Of a stretch of DNA of 6,819 nt, positions 1-6,819 are shown piece by piece. The DNA comes from Pseudomonadota bacterium (GTDB lineage Bacteria > Pseudomonadota > Gammaproteobacteria > Acidiferrobacterales > Acidiferrobacteraceae). The notes beneath the pieces are model-generated. The model was not told the DNA's origin. It was given only the letters and a program-made list of their open reading frames with translations, and searched no databases. Location: NCBI GenBank assembly GCA_021795255.1, contig JAJYPQ010000213.1, forward strand, positions 1 to 6,819, written 5' to 3'. Positions within the stretch are counted from its first letter, which is position 1. Each line of letters starts with the position of its first letter. Position numbers and translations under genes: made by a program.

Positions 1-269
1 CTAATGAGCGGCGTACCAGCGTCGCTCACCACAGCTATCGACTCTCCGGCCTGCAGGCGCTCGATAAGCGACCGCAGACGTGCGCGCTCATTGTAGTCGT
101 GGAGAGAGATAAGGGGGGTATGGATACCCCAGTGCTGACACAAGATGTGGGAGTGTCGAGTGTCCTCAGCGGCTATGACCGCGACCGAACCCAGAACCTC
201 GACCGCTCTGGGCGATAGATCACCCAAATTCCCCAGGGGCGTCGCCACCACATAGAGGGCTCCGGTCAT
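1..269 (-). CDS. rsmI: RsmI, 16S rRNA (cytidine1402-2'-O)-methyltransferase, N-terminal part
   Basis: Partial gene: reading leftwards from ATG at 269-267 gives 89 codons, then the window ends. RsmI uses S-adenosylmethionine to 2'-O-methylate C1402 in the decoding centre of 16S rRNA and is cytoplasmic. Visible family motifs are the opening strand LYVVATPLGNLGDLSPRA (residues 5-22), AEDTR (34-38), SLHDYNE (55-61) and SDAGTPLI (82-89), the last being the start of the SAM-binding SDAGTP loop. The start is chosen because the LYVVATP strand begins at residue 5, as is usual in the family, and no in-frame start codon is seen just upstream. It is head-to-head with lpoA, as in E. coli and Pseudomonas. 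The C-terminal half lies outside the window. Recognition is confident. Confidence 0.96.
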   Translation of the reverse strand, partial: MTGALYVVATPLGNLGDLSPRAVEVLGSVAVIAAEDTRHSHILCQHWGIHTPLISLHDYNERARLRSLIERLQAGESIAVVSDAGTPLI

Positions 270-323
270 GGTCGCCGCACGATGAAGATAGACATTTTGC
301 GCGCCGTTTCGGATACTTGGCCC

Positions 324-2258
324 ATGAACCGATCCCCGCTGCTTTTGGCTACCCGCGCCGTTTGGACCCTGACGCTACTTAACCTCATCTGGATCAGCGT
401 GAGCGGCTGTGCGCCGACCGAATACCGGATGACTTCCTCGGTCAGCGCGGCGCACGCACAACAGGCCGTAAAACACGGCCACTACATCAAGGGGTCACAA
501 GCCTATCAGCATCTGGCCCAGGAAACTACGGGAACCGAACGCGCGAACTTCGCCCTCAAGGCCGCGGAGGCCTTGGTGCGCGCGGGCGCTCTGCGCGGCG
601 CCAATAAAGAACTTGCGCTAGCGTCCGGACCCTTACCAGGTGCCCTCGCAGCCCGTAAAGACGCGCTCAAAGCGGAAATCGATAGCGCGCTGGGGGCCCC
701 CCGAAAGGCCTTACGAGAGGCCCGCGCCGCGCGCCGCTTTCCCGGGCTTCGGCCACGCCTCTTAGCTGAAATCGATCGGGTCGAGGCCCAGGCGGCACTC
801 AGCCTGGGGCACCCGCTCTTGGCGTCGCGAGACCTTATCGCGCGCGAACGTCTCATCACATCGCGGCACCAACTTACCAATAACGAACGCGCCCTCTGGC
901 ACGCCTTAGGGGCTGTGCCGACGTCAAGGCTACGGTCCATCTATCATCGCAGCCCGGGCACCGCGACTGGTGCGTGGGCCCGTTTGGCGCTGATCGTAAG
1001 GCGTAGCACCCCGCGTACGCATAAGCTCCAAAAAGCTATCCAAGAGTGGCAACAGCGTTATAGCCGGTATCAGCCCACCTCAGCCTTCCTGCAGGGTCTT
1101 CTCGCCGCCCGGCAGCGCTTGAGCGCGGCCCCCAAAGTCATCGCCCTTTTACTCCCGATTTCCTCGCCCTTTGCGCAAGCCGCGAAGGCCGTGGAACGCG
1201 GTTTTGTGGACATGGCCCGAGCGCACCCCTCAGGACAGACACCACGTATCATGGTTTATGACATTGGCAGCAACAGTCAGGACGCCGCGCATTACTACAA
1301 AGAGGCCGTAAAAAACGGGGCCCAATTCGTAGTCGGACCGTTGGGCGCGAATGCCGTTCGCAACGTCGCAAGACATGCCCACATCGAGGTCCCGACACTC
1401 CTACTCGGCCTCAGTTCACGGCCGATCGCCCACGACCAACCCCGCGCTCCGGTCTATCAATTCAGCTTGGCACGGACTGAAGAGGCACAGCAGGCGGCAG
1501 ACCGCGCCTTTTTAGACGGACATTTACGGGCGTCCATTCTCTACCCCAATACCCCGTGGGGGCACCGCATGCGTCGCGCCTTTGCCCGCCGCTGGCGCCA
1601 CTTGGGCGGCCTGGTCGTAGCCCAGGCCCCTTACACCGCCGGTTCCAACACCTACGTGAGACCGGTGGAAGATCTTCTGAATATCACCGAGAGCCGGGCC
1701 CGGGAACAACGTCTGCAGCAGATCCTTCACATGCGGCTTGCCTTTACCGCCCGGAGACGGCGCGATGTGGGCTTTGTCTTTCTCGTGGCCGATGCGCCCG
1801 ATGCGCGACTCATCAAACCCCAGCTTGACTACGATCACGCTGACACTCTCCCGGTATACTCCACATCCTCGGTCTTTACCGGCCGCCCGGACCCGGTCTA
1901 CGATCGCGACCTGGACGGAATCATGTTCGGCGACATGCCATGGATGCTGGTCGGCAACGGGCGCATGGCGCATTTGCGGGCGACCTTGGCACATGCCCAT
2001 CGCTACGAGTTCAATGCCCTAGGTCGCCTCTACGCCTTCGGGGCCGACGCCGACAGCCTTGTCGACCGATTGGATCGACTGAGCCTTGGGGGCGGTGGTC
2101 GCTACAATGGGCTTACGGGGTCGCTCAGCGTGAAGCGCGACAACGTCATCCGCCGGCAACTGGTCTTTGCCCAATTCCGGGATGGGCTGCCGCAACTCAT
2201 CGATACGTTCCTACCCTATCGGAGCCTGTTTTCCCAAAAGCCACGCACCCATCGCTAG
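324..2258 (+). CDS. lpoA: LpoA, outer-membrane lipoprotein activator of penicillin-binding protein 1A
   Basis: LpoA is an outer-membrane lipoprotein that reaches through the periplasm and stimulates the peptidoglycan synthase PBP1A (known for the family). The ORF opens at ATG 282 (658 aa). I prefer the in-frame ATG at 324 (644 aa), because it gives a 28-residue lipoprotein signal peptide ending in the lipobox VSGC (Cys29) instead of a 42-residue one; neither start has a strong ribosome site. Numbering from 282, residues about 60-285 are an Ala/Arg/Leu-rich helical region matching the TPR-like N-domain. From about 285 a periplasmic-binding-protein-like fold begins: PKVIALLLPISSPFAQAA, then GAQFVVGPLG at 346-355. 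Later come RDLDGIMFGDMPWML and GLTGSLS, typical LpoA C-domain blocks. Length is close to the E. coli protein (678 aa). It is the first gene of the plus-strand operon. Unlike in relatives, yraN does not follow it. Confidence 0.93.
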   Translation: MNRSPLLLATRAVWTLTLLNLIWISVSGCAPTEYRMTSSVSAAHAQQAVKHGHYIKGSQAYQHLAQETTGTERANFALKAAEALVRAGALRGANKELALASGPLPGALAARKDALKAEIDSALGAPRKALREARAARRFPGLRPRLLAEIDRVEAQAALSLGHPLLASRDLIARERLITSRHQLTNNERALWHALGAVPTSRLRSIYHRSPGTATGAWARLALIVRRSTPRTHKLQKAIQEWQQRYSRYQPTSAFLQGLLAARQRLSAAPKVIALLLPISSPFAQAAKAVERGFVDMARAHPSGQTPRIMVYDIGSNSQDAAHYYKEAVKNGAQFVVGPLGANAVRNVARHAHIEVPTLLLGLSSRPIAHDQPRAPVYQFSLARTEEAQQAADRAFLDGHLRASILYPNTPWGHRMRRAFARRWRHLGGLVVAQAPYTAGSNTYVRPVEDLLNITESRAREQRLQQILHMRLAFTARRRRDVGFVFLVADAPDARLIKPQLDYDHADTLPVYSTSSVFTGRPDPVYDRDLDGIMFGDMPWMLVGNGRMAHLRATLAHAHRYEFNALGRLYAFGADADSLVDRLDRLSLGGGGRYNGLTGSLSVKRDNVIRRQLVFAQFRDGLPQLIDTFLPYRSLFSQKPRTHR

Positions 2259-2289
2259 GATCGACGTAAGGGCGCACATTTACGCTTAA

Positions 2290-2913
<624 letters not shown>

Positions 2914-2915
2914 GT

Positions 2916-3503
2916 ATGGGACGCAGACGGGGCCAGGAGGTGGCTTATGGGCTCTTTGCGCTCATGACCCTCCTGCTTCTTGTCAGCTGTACCCCGCTCG
3001 TTCTTGGCGGAACGGCCACGAGCGCCAGTATCGCAGACGACCATCGCTCGGTCGGCGCGGTAGTGAACGACGCGTGGATCAAGCTACGGGCTGAAGCCCT
3101 GATCGCCGCAGACAAGCGGTTGCATCACGCAAGCCACATCGATGTCACAAGCGTCGACGGTCTGGTACTGCTGACCGGGGAAGCTGCGCGGATCGAAGAC
3201 CGCAATAAGGTTTTAACCATCGTCCGCCGCATCAAAGGCATACGGCGTATAGTCGACCAATTGCGCATAGCACCACCAAGCTCTTTTGGCGCCCGGCTGG
3301 CCGACTCGTGGATTACCCTCCGTGTGAAATCGGCGCTTTTGGCCGATGGGCTTGACGCCAACCCCATTAAGGTCGTAACAGCCCATCGCGTTGTCTATTT
3401 ATTAGGCCTCGTACCGCCGGCTATAGGAAACAAGGCCGCCCGCGCCGCGAGCCGCATACCCCACGTCCGCAGTATCGTCGAGCTTTTCGAGAACCGGTCA
3501 TGA
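2916..3503 (+). CDS. dolP: DolP/YraP-like outer-membrane lipoprotein with two BON domains
   Basis: DolP (YraP) is a lipoprotein of the inner face of the outer membrane that binds anionic phospholipid and supports outer-membrane integrity and cell-wall remodelling (known for E. coli). From ATG 2916 the product has 195 aa; E. coli DolP has 191. It has basic residues MGRRR, a hydrophobic stretch and a lipobox LVSC (Cys25). RSVGAVVND (44-52) matches the RSVGTQVDD block of E. coli DolP. BON domain 1 spans about 51-120, with Gly88 in LLTGE. BON domain 2 spans about 128-195, with SWITLRVKSALL and Gly164 in LLGLV. Trp132 aligns with E. coli Trp127, a phospholipid-contact residue. The start follows the gmhA stop by two bases, and the stop overlaps the rfaE2 start in ATGA. 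The upstream ATG 2811 is rejected. Membership is confident; function is by homology. Confidence 0.9.
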   Translation: MGRRRGQEVAYGLFALMTLLLLVSCTPLVLGGTATSASIADDHRSVGAVVNDAWIKLRAEALIAADKRLHHASHIDVTSVDGLVLLTGEAARIEDRNKVLTIVRRIKGIRRIVDQLRIAPPSSFGARLADSWITLRVKSALLADGLDANPIKVVTAHRVVYLLGLVPPAIGNKAARAASRIPHVRSIVELFENRS

Positions 3504-3970
3504 TCGCCGATAAACTGTCCGCGACATCGGAACAGGGCATGGCTCAGGCCCTCACCTTACCGAAACCTTTGGTTTTTACGAACGGTTGTTTCGATATCCT
3601 CCACCGAGGACACACCACCTATCTAGAAGAGGCCCGCGCGCTTGGCGCGTCTTTGGTCGTGGGGATCAATAGCGATGCGTCCGTGCGCCGGTTAAATAAA
3701 GGGACAGACCGCCCCATCAATTGCCTAGAGGATCGCGCCTCCATCCTCGCCGCCCTTGAGAGCGTATCGCTTGTCATTGCCTTTCATGAAGACACGCCGC
3801 TGACATTGATTCGCGCCCTCCACCCCGACGTTCTCGTCAAGGGCGGAGACTGGCCAGTTGACAAGATCGTAGGGGCGCAGGATGTGCTCGCTTACGGCGG
3901 GCGGGTCGTATCCATACCTTTTCGCTTTCAGCGCTCAACTACCGCCCTCATAGAAGCGATTCGCCGATGA
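3500..3970 (+). CDS. rfaE2: RfaE2, D-glycero-beta-D-manno-heptose 1-phosphate adenylyltransferase
   Basis: The enzyme transfers AMP from ATP to D-glycero-beta-D-manno-heptose 1-phosphate, giving the ADP-heptose precursor of the LPS inner core, in the cytoplasm. The 156-aa product is a single cytidylyltransferase-like nucleotide-binding domain, equal to the C-terminal half of bifunctional HldE. Visible are FTNGCFDILHRGH (26-38) with the HxGH nucleotide-binding motif (His35-His38), VVGINSDASVRRL (53-65), RASILAALESV (79-89), FHEDTP (95-100), PDVLVKGGDW (109-118), IVGAQDVLAYGG (123-134) and RSTT (145-148). The sugar-kinase half of HldE is absent, so an hldA-type kinase and gmhB phosphatase must be encoded elsewhere if the pathway is complete. 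ATG 3500 overlaps the dolP stop and the stop overlaps the next gene, both as ATGA, suggesting translational coupling. Related cytidylyltransferases (TagD/GCT-like) are less likely, given the VKGGD and IVG blocks. Confidence 0.92.
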   Translation: MIADKLSATSEQGMAQALTLPKPLVFTNGCFDILHRGHTTYLEEARALGASLVVGINSDASVRRLNKGTDRPINCLEDRASILAALESVSLVIAFHEDTPLTLIRALHPDVLVKGGDWPVDKIVGAQDVLAYGGRVVSIPFRFQRSTTALIEAIRR

Positions 3971-5355
3971 CCCTCGGGCCGGAACTGCGCCGAGAATTAC
4001 GGGCGGTGGTGGGCGAAAACAGGCTTTTGGTCGAGGCGGCCGACTGCTTCGTGTATGGCTACGACAATTCCCGCAAACACCACCTTCCCGAAGCGGTCGT
4101 GTTCGTCTTGACTGAACACGAGGTGCAGGCCGTGATCCAAATTTGTCGGCGGTACAAGGTAGCGCTCGTCGCGCGCGGGCGCGGCACCGGAACTGCCGGG
4201 GCGGCCGTGCCGCTTCGCGGCGGTATCGTGATGGCGCTTGAGCGCATGAATCAGATCAAGGTGATCGACCCCGCAAACCGCCTCATGCGGGTAGAACCCG
4301 GCGTCACGAACCAGGAGGTCCAAGAGGCGGCGCGGGCTAAGGGTTTTTTTTGGCCACCCGACCCCACCAGCGCCGCCTATTGTAGCGTCGGCGGGAATCT
4401 TGCCGTGAACTCGGCCGGTCCGCGCGCCGTCAAGTATGGGACATGTCGGGAAAATACACTCGGTCTTCATGCCGTAACCGGCGCCGGAAACATCGTCCGA
4501 GTCGGGGTTAGTACCACAAAAGGGGCCGTGGGCTACGATTTGACGCGGCTACTTATCGGATCTGAAGGAACACTCGCCGTTATCACCCAGGCAACGCTCA
4601 AGCTGACGCCGCTACCCTCCGCCAAACGGACCCTAAGAGCCATATACGACACCATGCACCACGCGGCCGAGGCCGTATCGCGGATTATGGCGCAACCCGT
4701 GACCCCTTGTGCGCTTGAATTCCTGGACGGCTCAGCTATAGCTATGGTACGTGGCTACAGTCAAGCCTTGCCCGACACCGCGGGGGCACTTTTGCTCATA
4801 GAAATAGATGGGCCGGAATCGAGCATGGACGAAGCGGTCTCGGCCCTCAGTCAGGCCGCAACAGGAGTCGGCCTGACTGAGCTTACGGGCGCTAAGACAA
4901 TCGAGGCGGCGGCGCAGCTCTGGGCTGTGCGCAAGGCCTTGTCACCCGCCTTACGGACGCTAGCACCGAACAAACTTAACGAGGACGTCGTCGTGCCCGT
5001 ATCGCGCATGCCAGAGTTGATTGGCGGGCTCGAAAAATTAAGTCAAAAATTTGGGATTCCGATCGTGAATTTTGGGCACGCCGGAAACGGCAATATCCAT
5101 GTCAATCTTCTGTACGATTCCCAAAACGTCGAGCAAGAGAAGCGCGCCCGCCCCTGTTTAAGCGAAGTCTTCGACCTCGTCTTATCACTTGACGGTACCC
5201 TCTCGGGGGAGCACGGGGTGGGATTGGAAAAGCGCGACTACGTGGGGCGCGCCATCGACAAAGAGACTCTAGACCTCATGCGCGCCATAAAAGCCCAGTT
5301 CGATCCCGACAACATTCTGAACCCAGACAAACTTTTTCCCTTGACCCACGCTTAA
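3967..5355 (+). CDS. FAD-linked oxidase, GlcD / D-lactate dehydrogenase family
   Basis: A 462-aa flavoprotein of the VAO/PCMH group that oxidises a 2-hydroxyacid such as D-lactate, glycolate or D-2-hydroxyglutarate. The exact substrate cannot be read from sequence. The N-terminal FAD-binding domain (about 38-218) shows VARGRGTGTAGAAVPLRGG (68-86), MRVEPGVTNQEV (107-118), a PPDPTS block (130-135), SVGGNLAVNSAGPRAVKYG (140-158) and IGSEGTLAVIT (197-207). The C-terminal domain (about 220-458) shows WAVRKAL (319-325), NEDVVVP (338-344), FGHAGNGNIHVN (369-380), SGEHGVGLEKRD (413-424) and FDPDNILNPDKLF (445-457). His371, His378 and Glu415 match the metal and substrate site of D-2-hydroxyglutarate and D-lactate dehydrogenases. 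Length is close to GlcD (499 aa), but no glcE or glcF partner is adjacent and no cysteine-rich iron-sulfur domain is fused, so the electron acceptor is unknown. It starts in an ATGA overlap with rfaE2, and eight consecutive T lie at 4344-4351. Confidence 0.88.
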   Translation: MTLGPELRRELRAVVGENRLLVEAADCFVYGYDNSRKHHLPEAVVFVLTEHEVQAVIQICRRYKVALVARGRGTGTAGAAVPLRGGIVMALERMNQIKVIDPANRLMRVEPGVTNQEVQEAARAKGFFWPPDPTSAAYCSVGGNLAVNSAGPRAVKYGTCRENTLGLHAVTGAGNIVRVGVSTTKGAVGYDLTRLLIGSEGTLAVITQATLKLTPLPSAKRTLRAIYDTMHHAAEAVSRIMAQPVTPCALEFLDGSAIAMVRGYSQALPDTAGALLLIEIDGPESSMDEAVSALSQAATGVGLTELTGAKTIEAAAQLWAVRKALSPALRTLAPNKLNEDVVVPVSRMPELIGGLEKLSQKFGIPIVNFGHAGNGNIHVNLLYDSQNVEQEKRARPCLSEVFDLVLSLDGTLSGEHGVGLEKRDYVGRAIDKETLDLMRAIKAQFDPDNILNPDKLFPLTHA

Positions 5356-5360
5356 AGGAG
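5354..5360 (+). promoter_or_regulatory. Strong ribosome binding site of the outer-membrane-type gene
   Basis: AAAGGAG lies five bases before ATG 5366 and overlaps the stop codon region of the FAD oxidase gene. It is the best Shine-Dalgarno match in the window and suggests efficient translation of the downstream exported protein. Confidence 0.8.
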
Positions 5361-5365
5361 ACATC

Positions 5366-6091
5366 ATGTTGAACCAAAAACAATGGCTCATCACCCTGTT
5401 CGTTTCTGCCCTGACCCTCGGAACGGGTGTTGCCTGGGCGGGAAACATCAGCGGCGTTGGAACCATGTCCCAGTCACAGTTCCAGGGTTTGACTCAAGAT
5501 CTCGGCTCGGCCTTGAGCTACAAGGATATGATGCCAGCGGCCCCCCTGGGGATCACCGGCTTCGACGTGGGAATAACCGGGGTCGATACCCGCATCGCTT
5601 CTTCGCAGGCCTGGCAGGCGGCAACCGGTTCTAGTAGCAATAATATCTTTGTACCGAGCCTGCAGGCCCAGAAGGGGCTGCCATTTGGGTTTGATCTGGG
5701 CCTCACCTACAGCGAGGTACCGGGCAGTAACGTACGAGTCGTAGGCGGCGATCTGAGCTATGCGATCATCGGCGGTGGCCTGCTATCACCCGCCCTCACC
5801 ATCCGCGGCACCTATACCAAAATGACCGGCGTAGGCGAGATGGGCCTCAATACCCGCTCGGTGGAACTCTGCCTCTCCAAGGGCTTTGTCTTCGTCACCC
5901 CGTATATCGGCGTAGGTCGGGTCCGCACCGTGGGGACGCCGAACGTAGGAACACTGTCGGCCGTAACTCTTTACAACACCAAAGAGTATATAGGCGCTGA
6001 CTTCAATTTAGGCATAGCCAATCTCGATCTCGAGGTGGACCGCATGGCCGGTTCAACGTCCTACGGTGCCAACATCGGCTGGCGCCTGTAA
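5366..6091 (+). CDS. Exported protein, probable outer-membrane beta-barrel of unknown function
   Basis: I cannot name a characterised family. The 241-aa product begins with a clear Sec signal peptide: Lys5, a hydrophobic core about 8-20, and cleavage predicted after AWA (between Ala25 and Gly26). The mature N-terminus carries SQSQFQGLTQDLGSALSYK (35-53), followed by PLGITGFDVGI (60-70), a combination I recall from uncharacterised proteobacterial exported proteins. From about residue 64 on there are alternating, Gly- and aromatic-rich strands (FGFDLGLTYSEV, GGDLSYAIIGGG, ALTIRGTYTKM, VFVTPYIGVGRVRT, EYIGADFNLGIANLDLEV, YGANIGWRL), as expected of a small beta-barrel. The C-terminus ends Trp-Arg-Leu rather than the usual terminal Phe, and there is one Cys (169). 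It is the last operon gene, 10 bp after the oxidase, followed by an intrinsic terminator. Export is confident; barrel topology is inferred. Confidence 0.78.
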   Translation: MLNQKQWLITLFVSALTLGTGVAWAGNISGVGTMSQSQFQGLTQDLGSALSYKDMMPAAPLGITGFDVGITGVDTRIASSQAWQAATGSSSNNIFVPSLQAQKGLPFGFDLGLTYSEVPGSNVRVVGGDLSYAIIGGGLLSPALTIRGTYTKMTGVGEMGLNTRSVELCLSKGFVFVTPYIGVGRVRTVGTPNVGTLSAVTLYNTKEYIGADFNLGIANLDLEVDRMAGSTSYGANIGWRL

Positions 6092-6241
6092 AGTCCCTAC
6101 CGCCCGCGGGCAAAGTACCCCAAGGGCTGCTCGCCGCGAACAGTACGAAACCGAGCTCGGCGCTACGCGTCGAGCTTTTTTAAGCGCTCAAACCGGGCTG
6201 TGGCGCCATACACGGCCTGCGATCGCCGCCGCGGCCGCCAT
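6092..6241. other. Intergenic gap between convergent genes
   Basis: This 150-bp gap separates the stop of the plus-strand operon from the stop of the minus-strand beta-helix gene. It holds the terminator at 6154-6181, a 10-bp perfect palindrome GCCCGCGGGC at 6102-6111, and a G+C-rich stretch at 6221-6240 containing GCGGCCGC. No gene or promoter is apparent. Confidence 0.6.
6154..6181 (+). terminator. Intrinsic (Rho-independent) terminator of the plus-strand operon
   Basis: AGCTCGGCGC (6154-6163), loop TAC, then GCGTCGAGCT (6167-6176) form a ten-pair stem with one G-U wobble, followed by TTTTT (6177-6181). It begins 62 bp after the stop codon of the last operon gene and so closes the transcript. 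On the other strand the stem is followed by CGGTTTCG, a poor T-tract, so it is mainly a plus-strand terminator. The convergent minus-strand gene may rely on another signal. Confidence 0.85.
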
Positions 6242-6819
6242 TCAGTGGGAAGATTGCTCGGAGGATTGGTAAGCCCCAAGATCATAGGGGGCCGTCTGAG
6301 GCCGCTTCACGCCATTCATATCATGCCGAACCGAGGCCAGGCGTGTACCGACATGGAGGGCCGGGCTATGAGCTGCGAGCGTCAATGTCGAGACATTAGC
6401 AAAACGAGGATTGGCCTCGCTCGACGAGGTATCGAGCCCAACCGCTTGGCGCCATTCCTGTAAGCTTGCCCCATAGATCCCCTTACCGTCCCATTCGAAA
6501 GTGACGCCGGCTGGGTCCCAGTACATATTGTCGTTGATATGAAGGGTCGCATCATTCGTCATGGCTTGAGGCGCGATCGAGACCATGGGCCGGGTGGAGA
6601 AATCCTCGACAATATTGTTGCGAATCGACACGTGAGTCCCAGCCTGGCCGATCTCCGATTCATTAACGACATAAATGGCGGCGTGCCTATCGATCGCGGT
6701 GTTGTAGCAGGAGTTATTGTAGATCTCGGCGTTATACGACGAGGACTCGGCCAAACACGCGCTCTGGTCGTTGGTGATGACGTTGTTTTTGACGATGCTG
6801 TTGTAGGACTCGTAGGTCT
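6242..6819 (-). CDS. Right-handed parallel beta-helix protein, C-terminal part
   Basis: Partial gene, open through the right edge. 191 residues are visible up to TGA at 6244-6242, and the true start lies outside; the in-frame TTG at 6754 is not a credible start because coding continues upstream. Repeated rungs with an Ile/Val-x-Asn-Asn pattern (SIVKNNVITN, AEIYNNSCYN, VSIRNNIVED, LHINDNMYWD), 17 to about 30 residues apart, mark a pectate-lyase-like or NosD-like solenoid. After the rungs come the non-helical segment MYWDPAGVTFEWDGKG, a SLQEWRQAVGLD helix, SSSEANPRF, HSPALHVG and a closing PYDLGAYQ, an end typical of extracellular or periplasmic polysaccharide-acting and surface beta-helix proteins. 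The catalytic region, signal peptide and substrate cannot be judged because the N-terminus is missing. It is convergent with the envelope operon and probably unrelated to it in transcription. Confidence 0.85.
   Translation of the reverse strand, partial: TYESYNSIVKNNVITNDQSACLAESSSYNAEIYNNSCYNTAIDRHAAIYVVNESEIGQAGTHVSIRNNIVEDFSTRPMVSIAPQAMTNDATLHINDNMYWDPAGVTFEWDGKGIYGASLQEWRQAVGLDTSSSEANPRFANVSTLTLAAHSPALHVGTRLASVRHDMNGVKRPQTAPYDLGAYQSSEQSSH

Noticed and set aside
506..940. Minus-strand ORF of 144 aa within lpoA
   Set aside because: Low-complexity Arg/Ala/Ser composition, exactly opposite a clear LpoA N-domain; a G+C-rich antisense shadow.
1524..2000. Minus-strand ORF of 158 aa within lpoA
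   Set aside because: No recognisable motif and lies opposite conserved LpoA C-domain blocks.
3997..4470. Minus-strand ORF of 157 aa opposite the FAD oxidase
   Set aside because: No family resemblance; the plus-strand frame carries unmistakable FAD-binding motifs throughout.
6200..6222. Short inverted repeat GGCTGTG/CACGGCC as a second terminator
   Set aside because: Seven pairs with one wobble and no following T-tract. On the minus strand it contains a mismatch, so it is not a convincing terminator for either gene.
6066..6272. Plus-strand ORF of 68 aa after the outer-membrane-type gene
   Set aside because: It overlaps the end of that gene, reads through the intrinsic terminator hairpin, and has no ribosome site or recognisable sequence.
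6200..6463. Plus-strand ORF of 87 aa
   Set aside because: Antisense to the beta-helix C-terminal region, which has clear protein-level features on the minus strand.

Overview
The window looks like part of a gammaproteobacterial chromosome. The evidence is a recognisable LpoA, which is largely a gammaproteobacterial protein, placed head-to-head with rsmI and followed by a GmhA/DiaA-type SIS protein and a two-BON-domain lipoprotein. This is the arrangement known from Escherichia and Pseudomonas, with yraN missing from its usual place. The sequence is G+C-rich. A free-standing rfaE2-type gene, rather than a fused hldE, suggests a lineage outside the enterics and pseudomonads, possibly a sulfur- or iron-oxidising group. 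That last placement is a weak inference.

Layout: (1) 1-269, minus strand, the N-terminal 89 codons of rsmI (16S rRNA C1402 2'-O-methyltransferase), cut by the left edge. (2) 282/324-6091, plus strand, six tightly packed genes: lpoA, gmhA, a dolP/yraP-like BON lipoprotein, rfaE2 (heptose-1-phosphate adenylyltransferase), a GlcD/D-lactate dehydrogenase-like FAD-linked oxidase, and a small secreted protein that is probably an outer-membrane beta-barrel. Gaps are 43 bp, 2 bp, ATGA overlap, ATGA overlap and 10 bp, so the set reads as one operon. (3) 6092-6241, a gap with a clear intrinsic terminator at 6154-6181. (4) 6242-6819, minus strand, the C-terminal part of a right-handed beta-helix protein running off the right edge, convergent with the operon.

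Functional theme: envelope construction. LpoA activates the peptidoglycan synthase PBP1A from the outer membrane. GmhA makes D-glycero-D-manno-heptose 7-phosphate, and RfaE2 loads the heptose onto a nucleotide for the LPS inner core. The BON lipoprotein supports outer-membrane integrity, and the last gene probably encodes an outer-membrane protein. The FAD oxidase is the outlier: it is translationally coupled to rfaE2 but has no obvious envelope role.

No tRNA, rRNA, CRISPR array, insertion sequence or phage gene was seen. I found no clearly new system. The points most worth a second look are the uncharacterised outer-membrane-type protein, the coupling of the oxidase to the heptose gene, and the missing yraN.
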